Part shown: positions 33,349 through 44,700 of the stretch, in pieces | Layout: every line of letters starts with the position of its first letter | Numbering within the stretch: position 1 is the stretch's first letter | Source: Hyalella azteca | Lineage: Eukaryota; Arthropoda; Malacostraca; Amphipoda; Hyalellidae | Length of the DNA stretch: 64,000 nucleotides | Assembly: GCF_000764305.2 (NCBI RefSeq) | Contig: NW_025930575.1 | Span: 1-64,000, forward strand | Reading direction: 5' to 3' | The notes under the pieces: model-generated | Told to the model about the DNA's origin: nothing | The model's database searches: none | Seen by the model: the letters and a program-made list of their open reading frames with translations, nothing else | Made by a program: the position numbers and the translations under genes

Positions 33349-36300
33349 ATGGCGTCCATCACCAAAGAAGGCAGTGTGCTGCACCAACTCTCCGATGCTA
33401 CAGTCAGTAGTGGCAGATGCTCTGAGCAGAGCCTTATTCAAGCCTCTCCTGGTGGCAGCAAAGTAAAGTCTGAAGGTAAGCCAGATTCCTTGTACCTCAC
33501 TGATCAATCATTATTATGTAGAGGATTAACATTTTATTAACAACAGTTACAACAACAGTTAGGATTAACAACAGTTACATTTTATGTTATTTGATTGTTT
33601 ACTGTATTCGTTATAAATTTCAATGCAAGATCTAATGACATTGTGTTAAAATATGCCATCTCATGAGTTTCACTCGTCCGAGTGATACCTATTAGCTTTG
33701 TCTAAAGCTCACATCACTCATTAATTTAGTGCTAATGCACATATTTTCCAGCCTTGGAAAAGGTTGATCTTCTGCCAGTCATTGCAGTTTCTACTATCTA
33801 CATCAAGGAGGAACCTGAGGATGAAACTGAAGAAGTATCCATCAAAGAGGAACCATTCTTATATGGAAATGAAGTAGGTGGAGTTGATATGCAAATAAAT
33901 GTTTAGAAAAATATTTGAAATTCCAGCATAAACTTCCATGAAAAAAATAAGCACAGTTTTACTTCTGTAAACAAATCTCCAAACTAGGCATCAGGACAAA
34001 AATATTAAGTAAATAGTAAGTCTAAAATATTGAGCAGTAATAATTAGGTATGATGCACCCTCATATTCACTCAATAATTGGGTAAAAATGATGACAATTT
34101 TATTTATAATTACTTGCATTAGGTTTGCTATTCTAAACCAAAACTCATCAAATTTCTCTCCATAGTTGTCTGTTGAATGATAAAAATGAAGAGTGATACC
34201 CTATTGGCAGGAACCATGCTGAACTGTCCAAATTTTTTTTCTATGCAAGCTTCATATCCATAGAATAGAATCTTTCTTCATTGCATAGAATATTCATTCT
34301 ATGCAAGCTTGCTTGTCCATGAATATATGAGAATAGAGCAGAGAATTGCAAAGAATAGCACGGGAGAACATGTCAATTGATATAAGTTTTTAACTCAAGT
34401 GATGCTACATCAGTACAATACCAATAAAGAAGTGCCTAAAACATTTATTAATGCCAATTTTATAAAAAATACTATTTAAATGTGTGCATTTGCCGCTGAA
34501 ATTGCCTCTTATCTTTATATATCCATTTTAATTTGAAAACTGGCAAGTGGAACACTTGCATTGTATAGCATTGATATTAGAAGACTTTAAATCCAGTAAT
34601 TTTTGATGTACTGTTGAGAAATTAGGAACTTGCAGAAATTATATAAGAGTCCTATATTATTTCCTTCCTCATAAAATGCATGCGTCACTGCCAGCCACAT
34701 CAACATTGTCCTCCACTTCTCCCAGAAAGTCACAAGAGTTGCATATTATATCTTTCCTTGTAATGTGCACACATCACTGCCAGCCACATTAACATTGCCC
34801 TCCACATCCCCCCAGTCTTGTTCAACTGCACATCTCAGCCCTGCACATGCACTGTCCTCTTGTGTGCTAAGCAAGATGGAGGCTCGAGTTGAGGCGCATG
34901 ATGCCCACCTAAACTCCTCACGGAACATTTCTGCTCTGTTGTCTAATCAGGTATGCATAGGTAATTTAAGCTTTCTAAATTCACACTGAACAATAAATTT
35001 TTTAGAGATGCTCCCACATCTTTTTAAATCACCTTTGTTCCAGATTATTGTTGATAGTATTGTATGAAATGAACGCCTAGCAAGTGCTAGCAGAGATACT
35101 AGGTACACCTGCCATTTTTCCTGTGCATATAAACCCAGCTTGTGAAATCTAATATTTCATTTTTGGAAATAGATAGCCATAGATTTGATTTCTCTGAAGT
35201 GCGGATCAAGGATTGGATATGCAGTGTGAAGATCTTGTTTGCTGTTTTGTTGTGGCAAATATTGTTGTTATTGTATGCAAGGTAACATTTTTAACCATTT
35301 GTAGGTGTCAAGTTTGTGGATGAAGTGATAGGGGTCCCTATTAGACAGGCACCAATTATGGGACTACAGATGGTTCAGTAGGTTTGTAGTAGAGCTGTAG
35401 AGGTAGTCTTTGTCAAGTCCATACAATTTTCCTAAGAGGGCTTTTGGTATGTTATGGGGTTCTGAGGCTTGTGCTATGGTAGTTTTTTGTGGGCGGTGAA
35501 AGGGAGCATGCATGAAACGTTATGCCAAGAATTCTTAGGTTGTGTTCAACCAGAAGAAGTTGGGTTCTTGATTTTGACTTGAGCCTGGTAGCAGTACTGG
35601 GAAGCATTTGGTATTATGAGGGAGGTTGGCAATTTGCTGCCTTTAGTTCCTAGATTTAGGTGATTGAAAAAAAGTGGAGCATCATCGCCATCATCAAACT
35701 GTCATTGGCAAAAGTATAGCCCTAATGGAAATCAGTTTTCAAATTTGTAATTAATGTGCCTGAAATAACACAAAATTAATGTATCTAACTCAAAACTTGA
35801 TCAAGCATTTGCATTGCAGTTTTATCCATATTTGAATTGGTAAAGCATGGACCTGCTCCTTAAGTTGAGACCTGGTAATTGTAGCTCACTTATTTGCTTT
35901 GATCACTTATTACCACTAAATAATCCTTGTATGAACCAGAACAATATGAGTGAAAATTCACCAATTTGAGAAATTTCAATCACAATTTTTAATTTCTATT
36001 GCAAGATCCGAGGCATTTTACAGAGGATCAATCTTAAAAGTCAGCAGTTTACTGTGGCTGATATTAATATTGGAGATTGTTTTACTTTGTATTTTACCAT
36101 TAGTTTGGCAAAGATGGGTCAGCACCGGCATCTGGAGACAATGATGGCGATGCTTACGTCTCTGGGGTGTCCAGCTCCATGCCGCAGCATTCTTCAAGAA
36201 AAGCTTCTTGGAGTGAACCTGCTGATGAATGCAATGGAATCATGCACAAGCAGTGCCGTTCTAAATGTTCATTGATAAAGAAGTTTTGCTGCTCTGAGTG

Positions 36301-37079
36301 TGATTATGCTTGCACCATAAGAGGAAACTTGAGAAAACATTTTCTTCAAAAGCATTCAACAGAAAAACCTTTTCAGTGCTCTGAGTGTGGTTATGCATGC
36401 TCAGCAAGAGGAGACTTGAATTCTTCGCAAGCATTCAACAGAAAAACCTTTTCAGTGCTCTGAGTGTGATTATACATGCACCATAAAAGGTCTCTTGAAA
36501 AGTCATTTTCTTCACAAACATTCAACAGGAAAACCTTTTCAGTGCTCTGAGTGTGATTATACATGCACCATAAAAGGTCTCTTGAAAAGTCATTTTCTTC
36601 ACAAACATTCAACAGGAAAACCTTTTCAGTGCTCTGAGTGTGATTATACATGCACCACAAATGGTCTCTTGAAAAGTCATTTTCTTTTCAAGCATTCAAC
36701 AGAAAAAACTTGTCAGTGCTCTGAGTGTGATTATGCTTGCGCCACAAAAGGGGCCTTAAGAAGACATTATCTTTACAAGCATTCAGCAGAAAAAACTTTA
36801 AAGTGCTCTGAGTGTGATTATGCTTGCACCACAAAAGGGTCCTTGAAAAGACATTATCTTTACAAGCATTCAACAGAAAAAACTTTTCAGTGCACCGAGT
36901 GTGATTATGCTTGCCCCATAAAAGGGGCCTTGAAGGTTCATTTTCTTTTCAAACATTCAACAGAAAAACCTGTACAATGCTCTGAGTGTGATTATGCTTG
37001 CATCACAAAAGGGAACTTGAGAAGACATTTCCTACGCAGGCATTCAACAGAAAAAGACCCATCTGTGCTCCAAGTGTGA
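33349..37079 (+). CDS. C2H2 zinc-finger protein, four exons, frameshifted finger array
   Basis: Exons 33349-33475, 33752-33873, 34816-34950 and 36104-37079 join in phase with GT-AG borders. Exon 1 starts MASITKEGSVLHQ and ends with KVKSEG, a SUMO-type site. Exon 2 is acidic and holds two IKEEP motifs (YIKEEPEDE, SIKEEPF), also psi-K-x-E sites. The last exon has nine visible tandem fingers of the form C-x2-C-x12-H-x4-H (for example CSECDYACTTKGSLKRHYLYKH) with an 84-bp period and HSTEKPFQ-type linkers. It is probably a nuclear DNA-binding regulator. At about 36418-36426 the second finger lacks 8 bases compared with its neighbours, so the frame from exon 1 ends at 36461-36463 while fingers 3-9 continue in another frame to 37079. 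Another shift in a tenth finger makes the final stop; THLCSKCDNMF is visible in the alternative frame. Confidence 0.8.
36441..37070 (+). repeat. 84-bp zinc-finger repeat array with two identical units
   Basis: Units of 84 bp each encode one finger. The consecutive units around 36441-36610 are identical at the DNA level, showing recent unequal exchange or gene conversion, or collapse/expansion in the assembly. Confidence 0.85.
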
Positions 37080-40052
37080 TAATATGTTTGTCGAAAATGC
37101 ATGTGTCTATACTCATTGATTAAGCTCTACCTGAGGATTGGGTTACGTGACTCAGGTCGCGAAGGATAAGCAAGACACATCATTCAAGATAACATATCTT
37201 ACATACGGGGTGGTTATACACGAGTTACGATTCAGAGGTAAAAGCTTCTAGACCATAAGGCCGGAAAACTCGCGGAGCGCTCATCAACTACTGCGAGGGG
37301 TTTTACTAAGGCTACTAGCTCGTATAAAGCCATCGCTCCCGCCCACAACTAAGGTCTTGATCGCGTGATCTATCACGTGTCTTCCAGATGCTGACTCATG
37401 TCATCAATCTCTATCAGGTCAAGTGAATATTACGTCCCAATTACATATAATTATAATGATTATAAAGAGACGCTAGAACTAGATTGAAACCGGACACATG
37501 TTCGAACAGCATCTGCTGTCAAGAAGCCATCAGAAACTGCTTCAGTACCCAGGTGTCAGGATGTATGTGACTGTAGGAAGCTTGATACAGTAATCAATTG
37601 CAGAACATTTGACCTTATGAGACAACAGGACCAAGCTATGTAGAGTACTTAACCCAAGGCACCCACTGACACCAAGTAAGAAGGACTTAGCTGTCCAATG
37701 TCCCTCGAAGGTGGCAGTCGCTTGTTACAGCGTGGATATGAAAGAGAACGGCAAAGCCTCTTGTTGGGGTTTGAATGCTCCTTCATTGTAGCTGGAGGGG
37801 CTGGAAGCTGTCAGAGTTGTGAGTGTTAGTCATACTCTCAAGGGTAACTGCATTGCAGTTACCACCAGGTTTACTGCCTGACGGTAACTAACTTTTCCGA
37901 TGGTTTTCAGACAGCAGAATGCACTCTTGTATTGTTGTACAATAAATTGACTGCACCAGTAGGTCAGTAACCTTGCGAGAATCGTGATAAATTTGATTCA
38001 TTACATTTTATATCTGTTGTTGGTGTCAAAATTTGTTTTTCGTTCTTCTTCGTAGATTTTGATGAATAAGATTAGTAGATGCTAACATAGGATTAGTAGA
38101 TAACATGTAGTACAATAACATTAGTAGATAACATAGGTTTTAAGATAACCTGTTAACCTGTTTAAATGAGCGGTTATCTTCTTGTTGCGCTTGCAACCAA
38201 CATTTTTAGTGATTAAAAGGATTGAAAACGATTGACCTTCCTTGAAGGAAAGAGGCATGGCTAAACTGTTACAAGGCTGACCGGCGCACAGCTTGACTTT
38301 GTGTAAATTGTTCATTGTTCCTTCTGTGACACCAATTCGCTTTATAACTAGAGAATTAAATAATTGATGAGTAAATAATTGATGCATAAATGTTTAATCA
38401 TGGTAATTTATATTAAAATATTTGTGCTGTGTTGTGTGAAGACCCATTTTCATTTTCTCTGCAAGGACGCAGGAGTTTCCTTCTTAAGGTTATTTGCTAA
38501 GTCCCAATTCCTGAAGGGCAAGTTGTTGGAGTAAACATATACCATTTTTTTGATATCCAATAGCTATTACTGACTATTCTGAGTTAAGTATAGCAGAGTT
38601 ACTTGAATATTGCTGTAGTGCACTCTTGGTAGTGACTAATACCCAGATTGGACTGCCATGCCTAACCAAGCCACTAAAAAACCAGGCCCGGACCGATCTA
38701 CCTTCTTAAACTTCGAGAAAACGTGAAATTTTGCATATAAACTAGAAAAATCTTGTATGAACAGCGCACAAGGGTGCTGGTCGACATTCTATTGAATAAT
38801 TTGATCTAAAAGTGCACTTCTCTGTAACCCAAATACAGGGGTCTTAGAGCGTTTGACTGGTCTGGGGTCTGCCTGACCTGACATGAAAATTTTCAAGGTA
38901 AATTTACATGAATTCAGTAGAAATGTCTTGTGTTTTCTGGGCGTTTCAGATAATTGTCTATTGATAAGTTTGATAAAAATGCACTGTCTTGAAATCCTGC
39001 TAATGGGATGAAATTTTTGAAAATTTGTTACTCAAACTTTTAAGTTTTCCTAACATTTCAAATGATTTGCAATCCAATTTTTTCTAGATCCTGGTAGGGA
39101 GACTGGTCTGGGTCTGGGTTTTAGTACTTGGTCTGGGTCTACGTTTTAGTCAGTACCTGCACTATTAGGGCTAATCATTTTTCAAATTGATGAGTGATTG
39201 TAATGAGTAACTGAAATTTAATAGTCACCTCCCATGCATTGGGTTTTGCCCAATACATTGCAAAAATTTACTTAATTGTCCCTTACTTTAATTAATAAAT
39301 GAAAATGTAAAAACACAAAAGATTATCCTAAATGGTTGTTTGAATGATTTTAGGGTGGAGGTGACCATCAATCGAACCATTTTTTTGAAACCCCTCTTGC
39401 AGCAAACAACCTCAGTCACACTAAGTGGCCAGCCTCATTATAATGTGAGCTTCTGTAACATTTTATGCTCAAACACTGACTTATCCTTTCAAAACCAACC
39501 AATTTTAGAAACATCCTTGTATTGCATTTCTTCCATTTTCCCCATAATAGATCATCAAGTAAACTGAGACTGTAGAGCAAATTTGGTTCAAGTCTGTGGT
39601 TGCCATGATACTTGCTTGATACCTGCTGCGTGTGCTGAAGCCAACTAAGCCCAGCCATTTATTTGTGTGGGCGTTGTGGGAGACCTGAGCTCCTGTTACC
39701 TGCATGGATCTTAGCCATCCCTTGTAGTGTAGAAAAAACTATTCTGGAAATTCTCCAACTATTATTTTTATGTCTCGCAACTGCCAAATGGATCTCCCTA
39801 AAAAAAAAAATTCAAAACGAACAAGTGTAACGGGACACAATTTTTGTAGATTATTTTTTTAACATTGTTTGACGTCTGATTTTACTCGAGAGATTAAATT
39901 TATGTATGACTAAGAAATGTGTGGGTATATTTTTATTTCGTGACTGTAACAAGGAATCTCTTTTGCTGTGATATTATCAGTAGTGCTCAATGCAACAGTA
40001 GTGTTGCATTGCAATCATCTGCTAAGTGCCACTCGTCGTCTGCTAGCCCCGA
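37080..40052. other. Gene-poor stretch
   Basis: About 3 kb with no supported exon or RNA gene. The area 38640-39160 has repeated GGTCTGGGTCTGGGTTT-like phrases. No transposon ends were recognised. Confidence 0.4.
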
Positions 40053-40171
40053 CCGCGTTTAGACTCATTTCTATGATATGTTAATTGTAAATTATTACTT
40101 GACCTATGATTTATTTGCTTTAATGTGCAATGATTTTGTCGAACGACTTCGTTTTTATTGCGATAATCGTA
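40053..40171 (+). repeat. Direct repeat, copy 1 (CGCGTTTAGACTCATTTCTA)
   Basis: The same roughly 117-bp sequence recurs at 40680-40795 with one 3-bp deletion and one substitution. The two copies flank the Gypsy-tRNA chimera 40172-40513. Short LTR-like ends or target duplication debris are possible; no TG...CA termini are evident. Confidence 0.8.
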
Positions 40172-40460
40172 GCATTTCGACGCGCATATCGCGTGGAATA
40201 ACAATCCTATTATTGAACATAAGCATTCCTTCGTTAATAGTCAAATGATTTCTGTGAGGCAAGTATTCCATACAGGCATTTTCAACACCCTCAGGCCAGC
40301 CCTGGGAAGTATGCTTAACCACTTTTTGAATTACAAGATCAGACAGCTTAGCGCGCAAGATCCTAGATTTTACTTTCGGATGAATTGGTATATTTTCAAC
40401 CGAATTTACTTCATGCTTTCGAACCTGACAAGACAACTTGTCGTCCGTAACCTTAGCAGG
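40155..40460 (-). mobile_element. Gypsy-type LTR retrotransposon pol fragment (linker before integrase)
   Basis: The minus strand reads LSCQVRKHEVNSVENIPIHP, then KHTSQGWPEG and YLPHRNHLTINEGMLMFNNR followed by IVIPRDMRVEMLRL. In Ty3/Gypsy elements this stretch (WP...R..LS..DG.L...NRIVIP..LR) links RNase H to the integrase zinc finger. Only this piece is present. It abuts a tRNA-Met-like sequence. Confidence 0.8.
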
Positions 40461-40461
40461 A

Positions 40462-40513
40462 CATCAGTCTCATAATCTGAAGGTCGTGAGTTCGGTCCTC
40501 ACCCGGGGCACCA
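40462..40513 (+). pseudogene. tRNA-Met(CAT)-like 3' half with encoded CCA
   Basis: CAGTCTCATAATCTGAAGG is the anticodon arm of elongator tRNA-Met (CAT at 40471-40473). It is followed by a T arm with GTTCGGTCC and the acceptor strand GGGGCA, then CCA. The matching 5' half (acceptor and D arm) is missing and replaced by retrotransposon pol sequence, so it cannot be a functional tRNA. An encoded CCA suggests copying from a mature tRNA. Confidence 0.75.
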
Positions 40514-40679
40514 TGTATCAGTCTTCGAGTCAGTGAAACACGATCAGGGACACGCACATGTATTTCAGTAAGAGGTTGGCACAAGAAGAGACCGATTGAC
40601 GCGCCGCGACCTCCTAAGACAACTACGTGTCGCGGTCACGTCAACGCGTAGCAAAGCGTTAGGCTTAAACCTCGGTACA

Positions 40680-40795
40680 CCGCGTTTAGACTCATTTCTA
40701 TATGTTAATTGTAAATTATTACTTGACCTATGATTTATTTGCTTTAATGTGCAATTATTTTGTCGAACGACTTCGTTTTTATTGCGATAATCGTA
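40680..40795 (+). repeat. Direct repeat, copy 2
   Basis: See 40053-40171. This copy is followed by different sequence after TCGTA. Confidence 0.8.
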
Positions 40796-41149
40796 ATGAT
40801 TTACCATTGTACGTAAATAAGTGCTGTCAATCTACGATGACATCATTAGGGTGAAGACGGCTACGTCGCCATCTTGCGTGATCTTCTTAGAGGTTGATGT
40901 TCTATAAGAAGTCGAATTACTTGTAGTAATGTTGCCAAACTATTGATGAACTGGTATTGACTCACGCTCTTGTGAGGTATTTTTGATAGTAATTCTGTCA
41001 TAAATAGACTATTGTCCCTTAATATGTGATCGAAGGAGTAGGATATGATCATGCTTGTTGTAATATATTATATTATCTATTTTTTGCACTTACCGTTAAC
41101 AGCCCGTTTTGTGCTCCTTGTAAACGAGGTTGTTGACATTTTTTTAGCC

Positions 41150-41870
41150 GAGTTACCCCTTGCGGGCAAGTTGTGTGTGCTCAGTTGTACTAGGTAGGAG
41201 TGCAGGCGTTTCGACTCTTATCGAGGGAAAAAGCCAGATCTGGGCTTCCAAAACTCTTCTGTAGCTCTGGACGTATCTCGTAAAGAGATCCACTGGCGGA
41301 CTAATTACGGTGTAGGTGGAGTTCTTGGATAGTTCCAGTTGCTGGTAGCGCTCTGGTACGGCTAGTTCCCGTGCCGAGCTCTTCTCGTGTTGTGGGGCTG
41401 ATAACCTCTGCACTCAAGTATATTTGTCAGCGTTCTGGTACAGCTTCTGTTGTACCGTTCGCGCCTCCCGTGTCGTGGGAATTAATACCTTCCACGCTCG
41501 GGAGTAATTGGAATTTGGCAGTGTATTAGGGCTAAAATTAGGCAGTGTATTAGGGCATTTGCGGCTGGTCGTTGACATCTCGGTGCGGTTAGTTCCTGTA
41601 CCATTTGCTGTCCATTTTCGTGTTTCTTGGGCGGTGTATTAGGGCTAGTACCTCTAGCCTCTGCGGCTGATTCTTGGCATCCCGGTGCGGCTAGTTCCCG
41701 TACCATTTGCTATCCATACTTGTATTCTTGGCAGTGTATTAGGGCTAATACCCCTAGTCTCTGCGGCTGGTTGTTGGCAACTCGGTGTGGCTAGTTCCTG
41801 TACCATTTGCTGTCCATTTCTGCTATTCTCACTTGTGTATTAGGGCTCATACTCTAGTTCCTCATTGCTG
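41150..41870 (+). repeat. Degenerate tandem repeat (GGCAGTGTATTAGGGCTA)
   Basis: Roughly five copies of a 110-120-bp unit containing GTGTATTAGGGCTAATACC, CTCTGCGGCTG and GGCTAGTTCCCGTACCATTTG. The first copies (41150-41500) are more diverged. Open frames here are not coding. Confidence 0.75.
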
Positions 41871-42475
41871 TTTGTACCCCTGAAGTGTCAATCCTTTTTC
41901 CGTGAACCTTTAGACTAAGACTAATAATAAATTGTGCGGCTTTGTATGAGGAATCTTGTAATTTGCCTGAAGATCAGCAGTATATAATGAAAAGTTCCTT
42001 GTGTTCATTCCTCCTCTCTCCAACGCAAGCGAATTTAGAGCCGGACCAAAGAGCGACCCTTGTGTTTAGGATCAGTACGAAAGTGGAAGAGCAAATCCAA
42101 AGCCTTTGATTGGTCAGTTAGCCAGAAGGTTTTGATAATACGCTTTTTGCTAAGTCTTGCGTACGAAAGTGTTGATAATGCCAAATTAGGGGTGTACTAA
42201 CGTAACTTTTTGTCGTAAGTACAAAAAGCTACGAAGTTTTGATACTCCGGCCCCTGATAGGAAATGAAATCTTGAATCAAATTTCCAAGGGAAATTTTAT
42301 CATAATTTACGGCGTTTTGAATGTAACTTCATTCATTATCAAGCAGGGAAGAGTTTTGCAACACTTGAATTTGAAATTTCGAAATGACGTCAGTACAAAC
42401 AGGGTATTATGGATACAGATAGAAATCAAGCTTGAATTACGCGAACAGTTTCAACGTTCTGACAAATCCGGTAGT

Positions 42476-42720
42476 TTATAAATGAATAGCTGAAGACTCA
42501 TGCTTGATGATGAGAGCCTCAGCTGTCGCCAGTCTTGTTGCGTCTGGGCATCTCATGTTGATACTGGTGTGGTTCTTCAATGTCGACCGATTGAGGGTCT
42601 CATTATGAGCATCTCTCATGTGGTTCTTCGCTCCTCCGATATGGAGGTTGCAGATTAGGCGGCGGCTCAAAGTCATGCTGGTCAAACCAATGTAATTTAC
42701 GTTCTGGAGAAGTCTACAAC
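42476..42720 (-). mobile_element. Penelope-like element, GIY-YIG endonuclease fragment
   Basis: The minus strand reads VNYIGLTSMTLSRRL, then IGGAKNHMRDAHNETLNRS and later ATAEALIIKHES before the stop. This is the C-terminal GIY-YIG nuclease of Penelope-like retroelements (YIG, TLSRRL, KNHM, EALLI). The RT part is absent, so it is a 5'-truncated copy, as usual for this class. Confidence 0.8.
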
Positions 42721-43279
42721 CTTCTTTGTGGCAGGAATATTTGTAAATAACATTAGTTTTTTACATTCATTACGCTTACTGTCCGTGTCTGTCGGTCCAT
42801 CATGATTCCCGTTTATTTCTTTTTCCACTCGAAAAAACTGATTTGTATTACCGTTTCAGCTTAAAATTTAGACTAGTTGCCGTAAATAAAGTTTTTTGGG
42901 CTATTTTGAGGAGGTTAATTTTTTTAAAATGCTTTCAAATATGACACAAATACGTGTTGATCTTCACTTTTACATTTTGTGCCTAAAGTGACGTCACTCG
43001 AGACATGCGCAGAAAGGCGAAAAACTCGCCATCGCCGTGGGTCAACCTTGTACTAGTTCAACCATGGGTTGCTTCAGCCACCACTTTGAGCAACGAAACA
43101 ACGGCCAATTGAGTCCGAGGCTTTTACTCAGGCTCTCGTCTTATTGGACGTAGGTGATGCGCTGAATACGAATCAGAATAATGCGGTCCATTTCCAAAGT
43201 GTAAGTACATTCAGCTTAATAAATAATGCTAGTTTTATAAATTGACTTTCAGACCAGTGAAGTCGAGTTACTGACATCT

Positions 43280-44700
43280 CGAATAATTCTACGGCCGCAC
43301 TCACTGGCCATAAACGGCCGGTCTCCAAGATTCAGTGAACATAGAATATCTCATAAACTAATGAACGTAGCTCGACTAAACTTTGCACGTGCATTCAATA
43401 ATACCTAAAGATGATGTTCAGATCGTAGACATTTTTTTATAGTGAAATTCTGAATCAGCTTTACCATTAAAATAATCTTGCAGCTAAAATAAAAATGATA
43501 TTTCGTGATACATTTACTGAGTCCATTTGATGATAATTTCTTATTTATGAACTTGATGCCTTTTCACCGCAAACTTTTTCTGACTGTAAAAAATACAGTA
43601 ACCTATATTAATCATGAATTATCGACTCTATTATAAACATATGAGTAACTAAGGTAAACTCACAAGCTCGCGTTCGGTCGGAACCTTGATGCCTGATGGT
43701 TAGTGTGACTGAATTTTCTCATATCACAGCCTTTCAAAATTTTGACCAATTTTATTATTAATTACGGCTAACGCGAGTGAAGTAAAAAATGAAATTAATG
43801 TAAATCATCTATGCTGCGTACGGCCTGTAAAATATCTATTATACAGTATTATCCTACTAATGCATGGCTTACAGCAGTGGTTCCCAAGATGGGCGATATC
43901 GCCCCCCTAGGGGCGGTGGAAAGATTTTGAGGGGCGGTAAGGAAGAAGAGGGCGTTAGGGGGGCGGCAGTCCGAAGTCGAAGTCAAAAGTTCGAACGTTT
44001 GTATGACGATTTGTACACAACACTTGCAGCGCATAACTCCCAGCGATGGTTTTTCACCAAGATCTGTTTTTAGAATCTCTCCTGGGTTTACGTCTCGGAC
44101 AAATTAACGGCCGGACTCACGGCCAATTTCCAAATTCAATGATCAAGGAATATCTGTCAAACTAATGAACTTAACTCGATGAAACTTGGTACACGTATTC
44201 ATTAGGAACTAACGGTAATTTTTAGCTCGTGCAATTTTTTCTTATTTTGCCTTCATTTGTTTTTGCTATAGTTATATGGCAATACGGGGCGAAATTCACA
44301 GTAATCAAGGAATTTCTTCCAAACTACTGAACAGATTCGAAAGTAATTTTGAATTTACTGTCCTAACTACCGAACGGTAATGTTTAGCTCGTGAAATTTT
44401 ATTCGATTATGCCTTTGCTTGCGATTTTTTTTCATTTACCTTCATTCGTGATTTAAACAGCAATACGTGCTTAAATTCGCTGTAATCAAGAAAGTTCTTC
44501 CAAAACAACTGAACAGATTTGAACGAAACTTAGTTTTTAAATACCTTACCTCAGCAACGGTGATGCTTAGCTCGCTACAATTTTTTCGTTTTGCCTTCGT
44601 TTGCGAGTTATACGGCTATACGTAAACGGCGCTTGGTTAAACCGGCCGGTAGAAAAGCCGGTTGTTCCTCCTATATCTGTATAACTCGCGAACGAAAGCA
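43280..44700 (+). repeat. Degenerate roughly 180-bp repeat (ACGGCCGGACTCACGGCCAA)
   Basis: Related blocks starting near 43290, 44100, 44280 and 44460 share GGAATTTCTTCCAAACTA.TGAAC, GGTAATGTTTAGCTCG and AATTTTTTCGTTTTGCCTTC. Identity is low to moderate. Probably an old satellite or a decayed element. Confidence 0.6.
43875..43985 (+). mobile_element. hAT-like transposon end (CAGTGGTTCCCAAG)
   Basis: CAGTGGTTCCCAAGATGGGCG followed by ATATCGCCCCCCTAGGGGCGG is the well-known form of many hAT termini, with a GGGCGAT/ATCGCCC self-complementary core. It sits inside the degenerate repeat field. The opposite end and an 8-bp duplication were not found. Confidence 0.6.

Noticed and set aside
36391..36873. 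Minus-strand repetitive frames (CMYNHTQSTEKVFLLN)
   Set aside because: Antisense shadow of the zinc-finger array.
40462..40513. Functional tRNA-Met gene
   Set aside because: The 5' acceptor and D arm are absent, so no cloverleaf can form.
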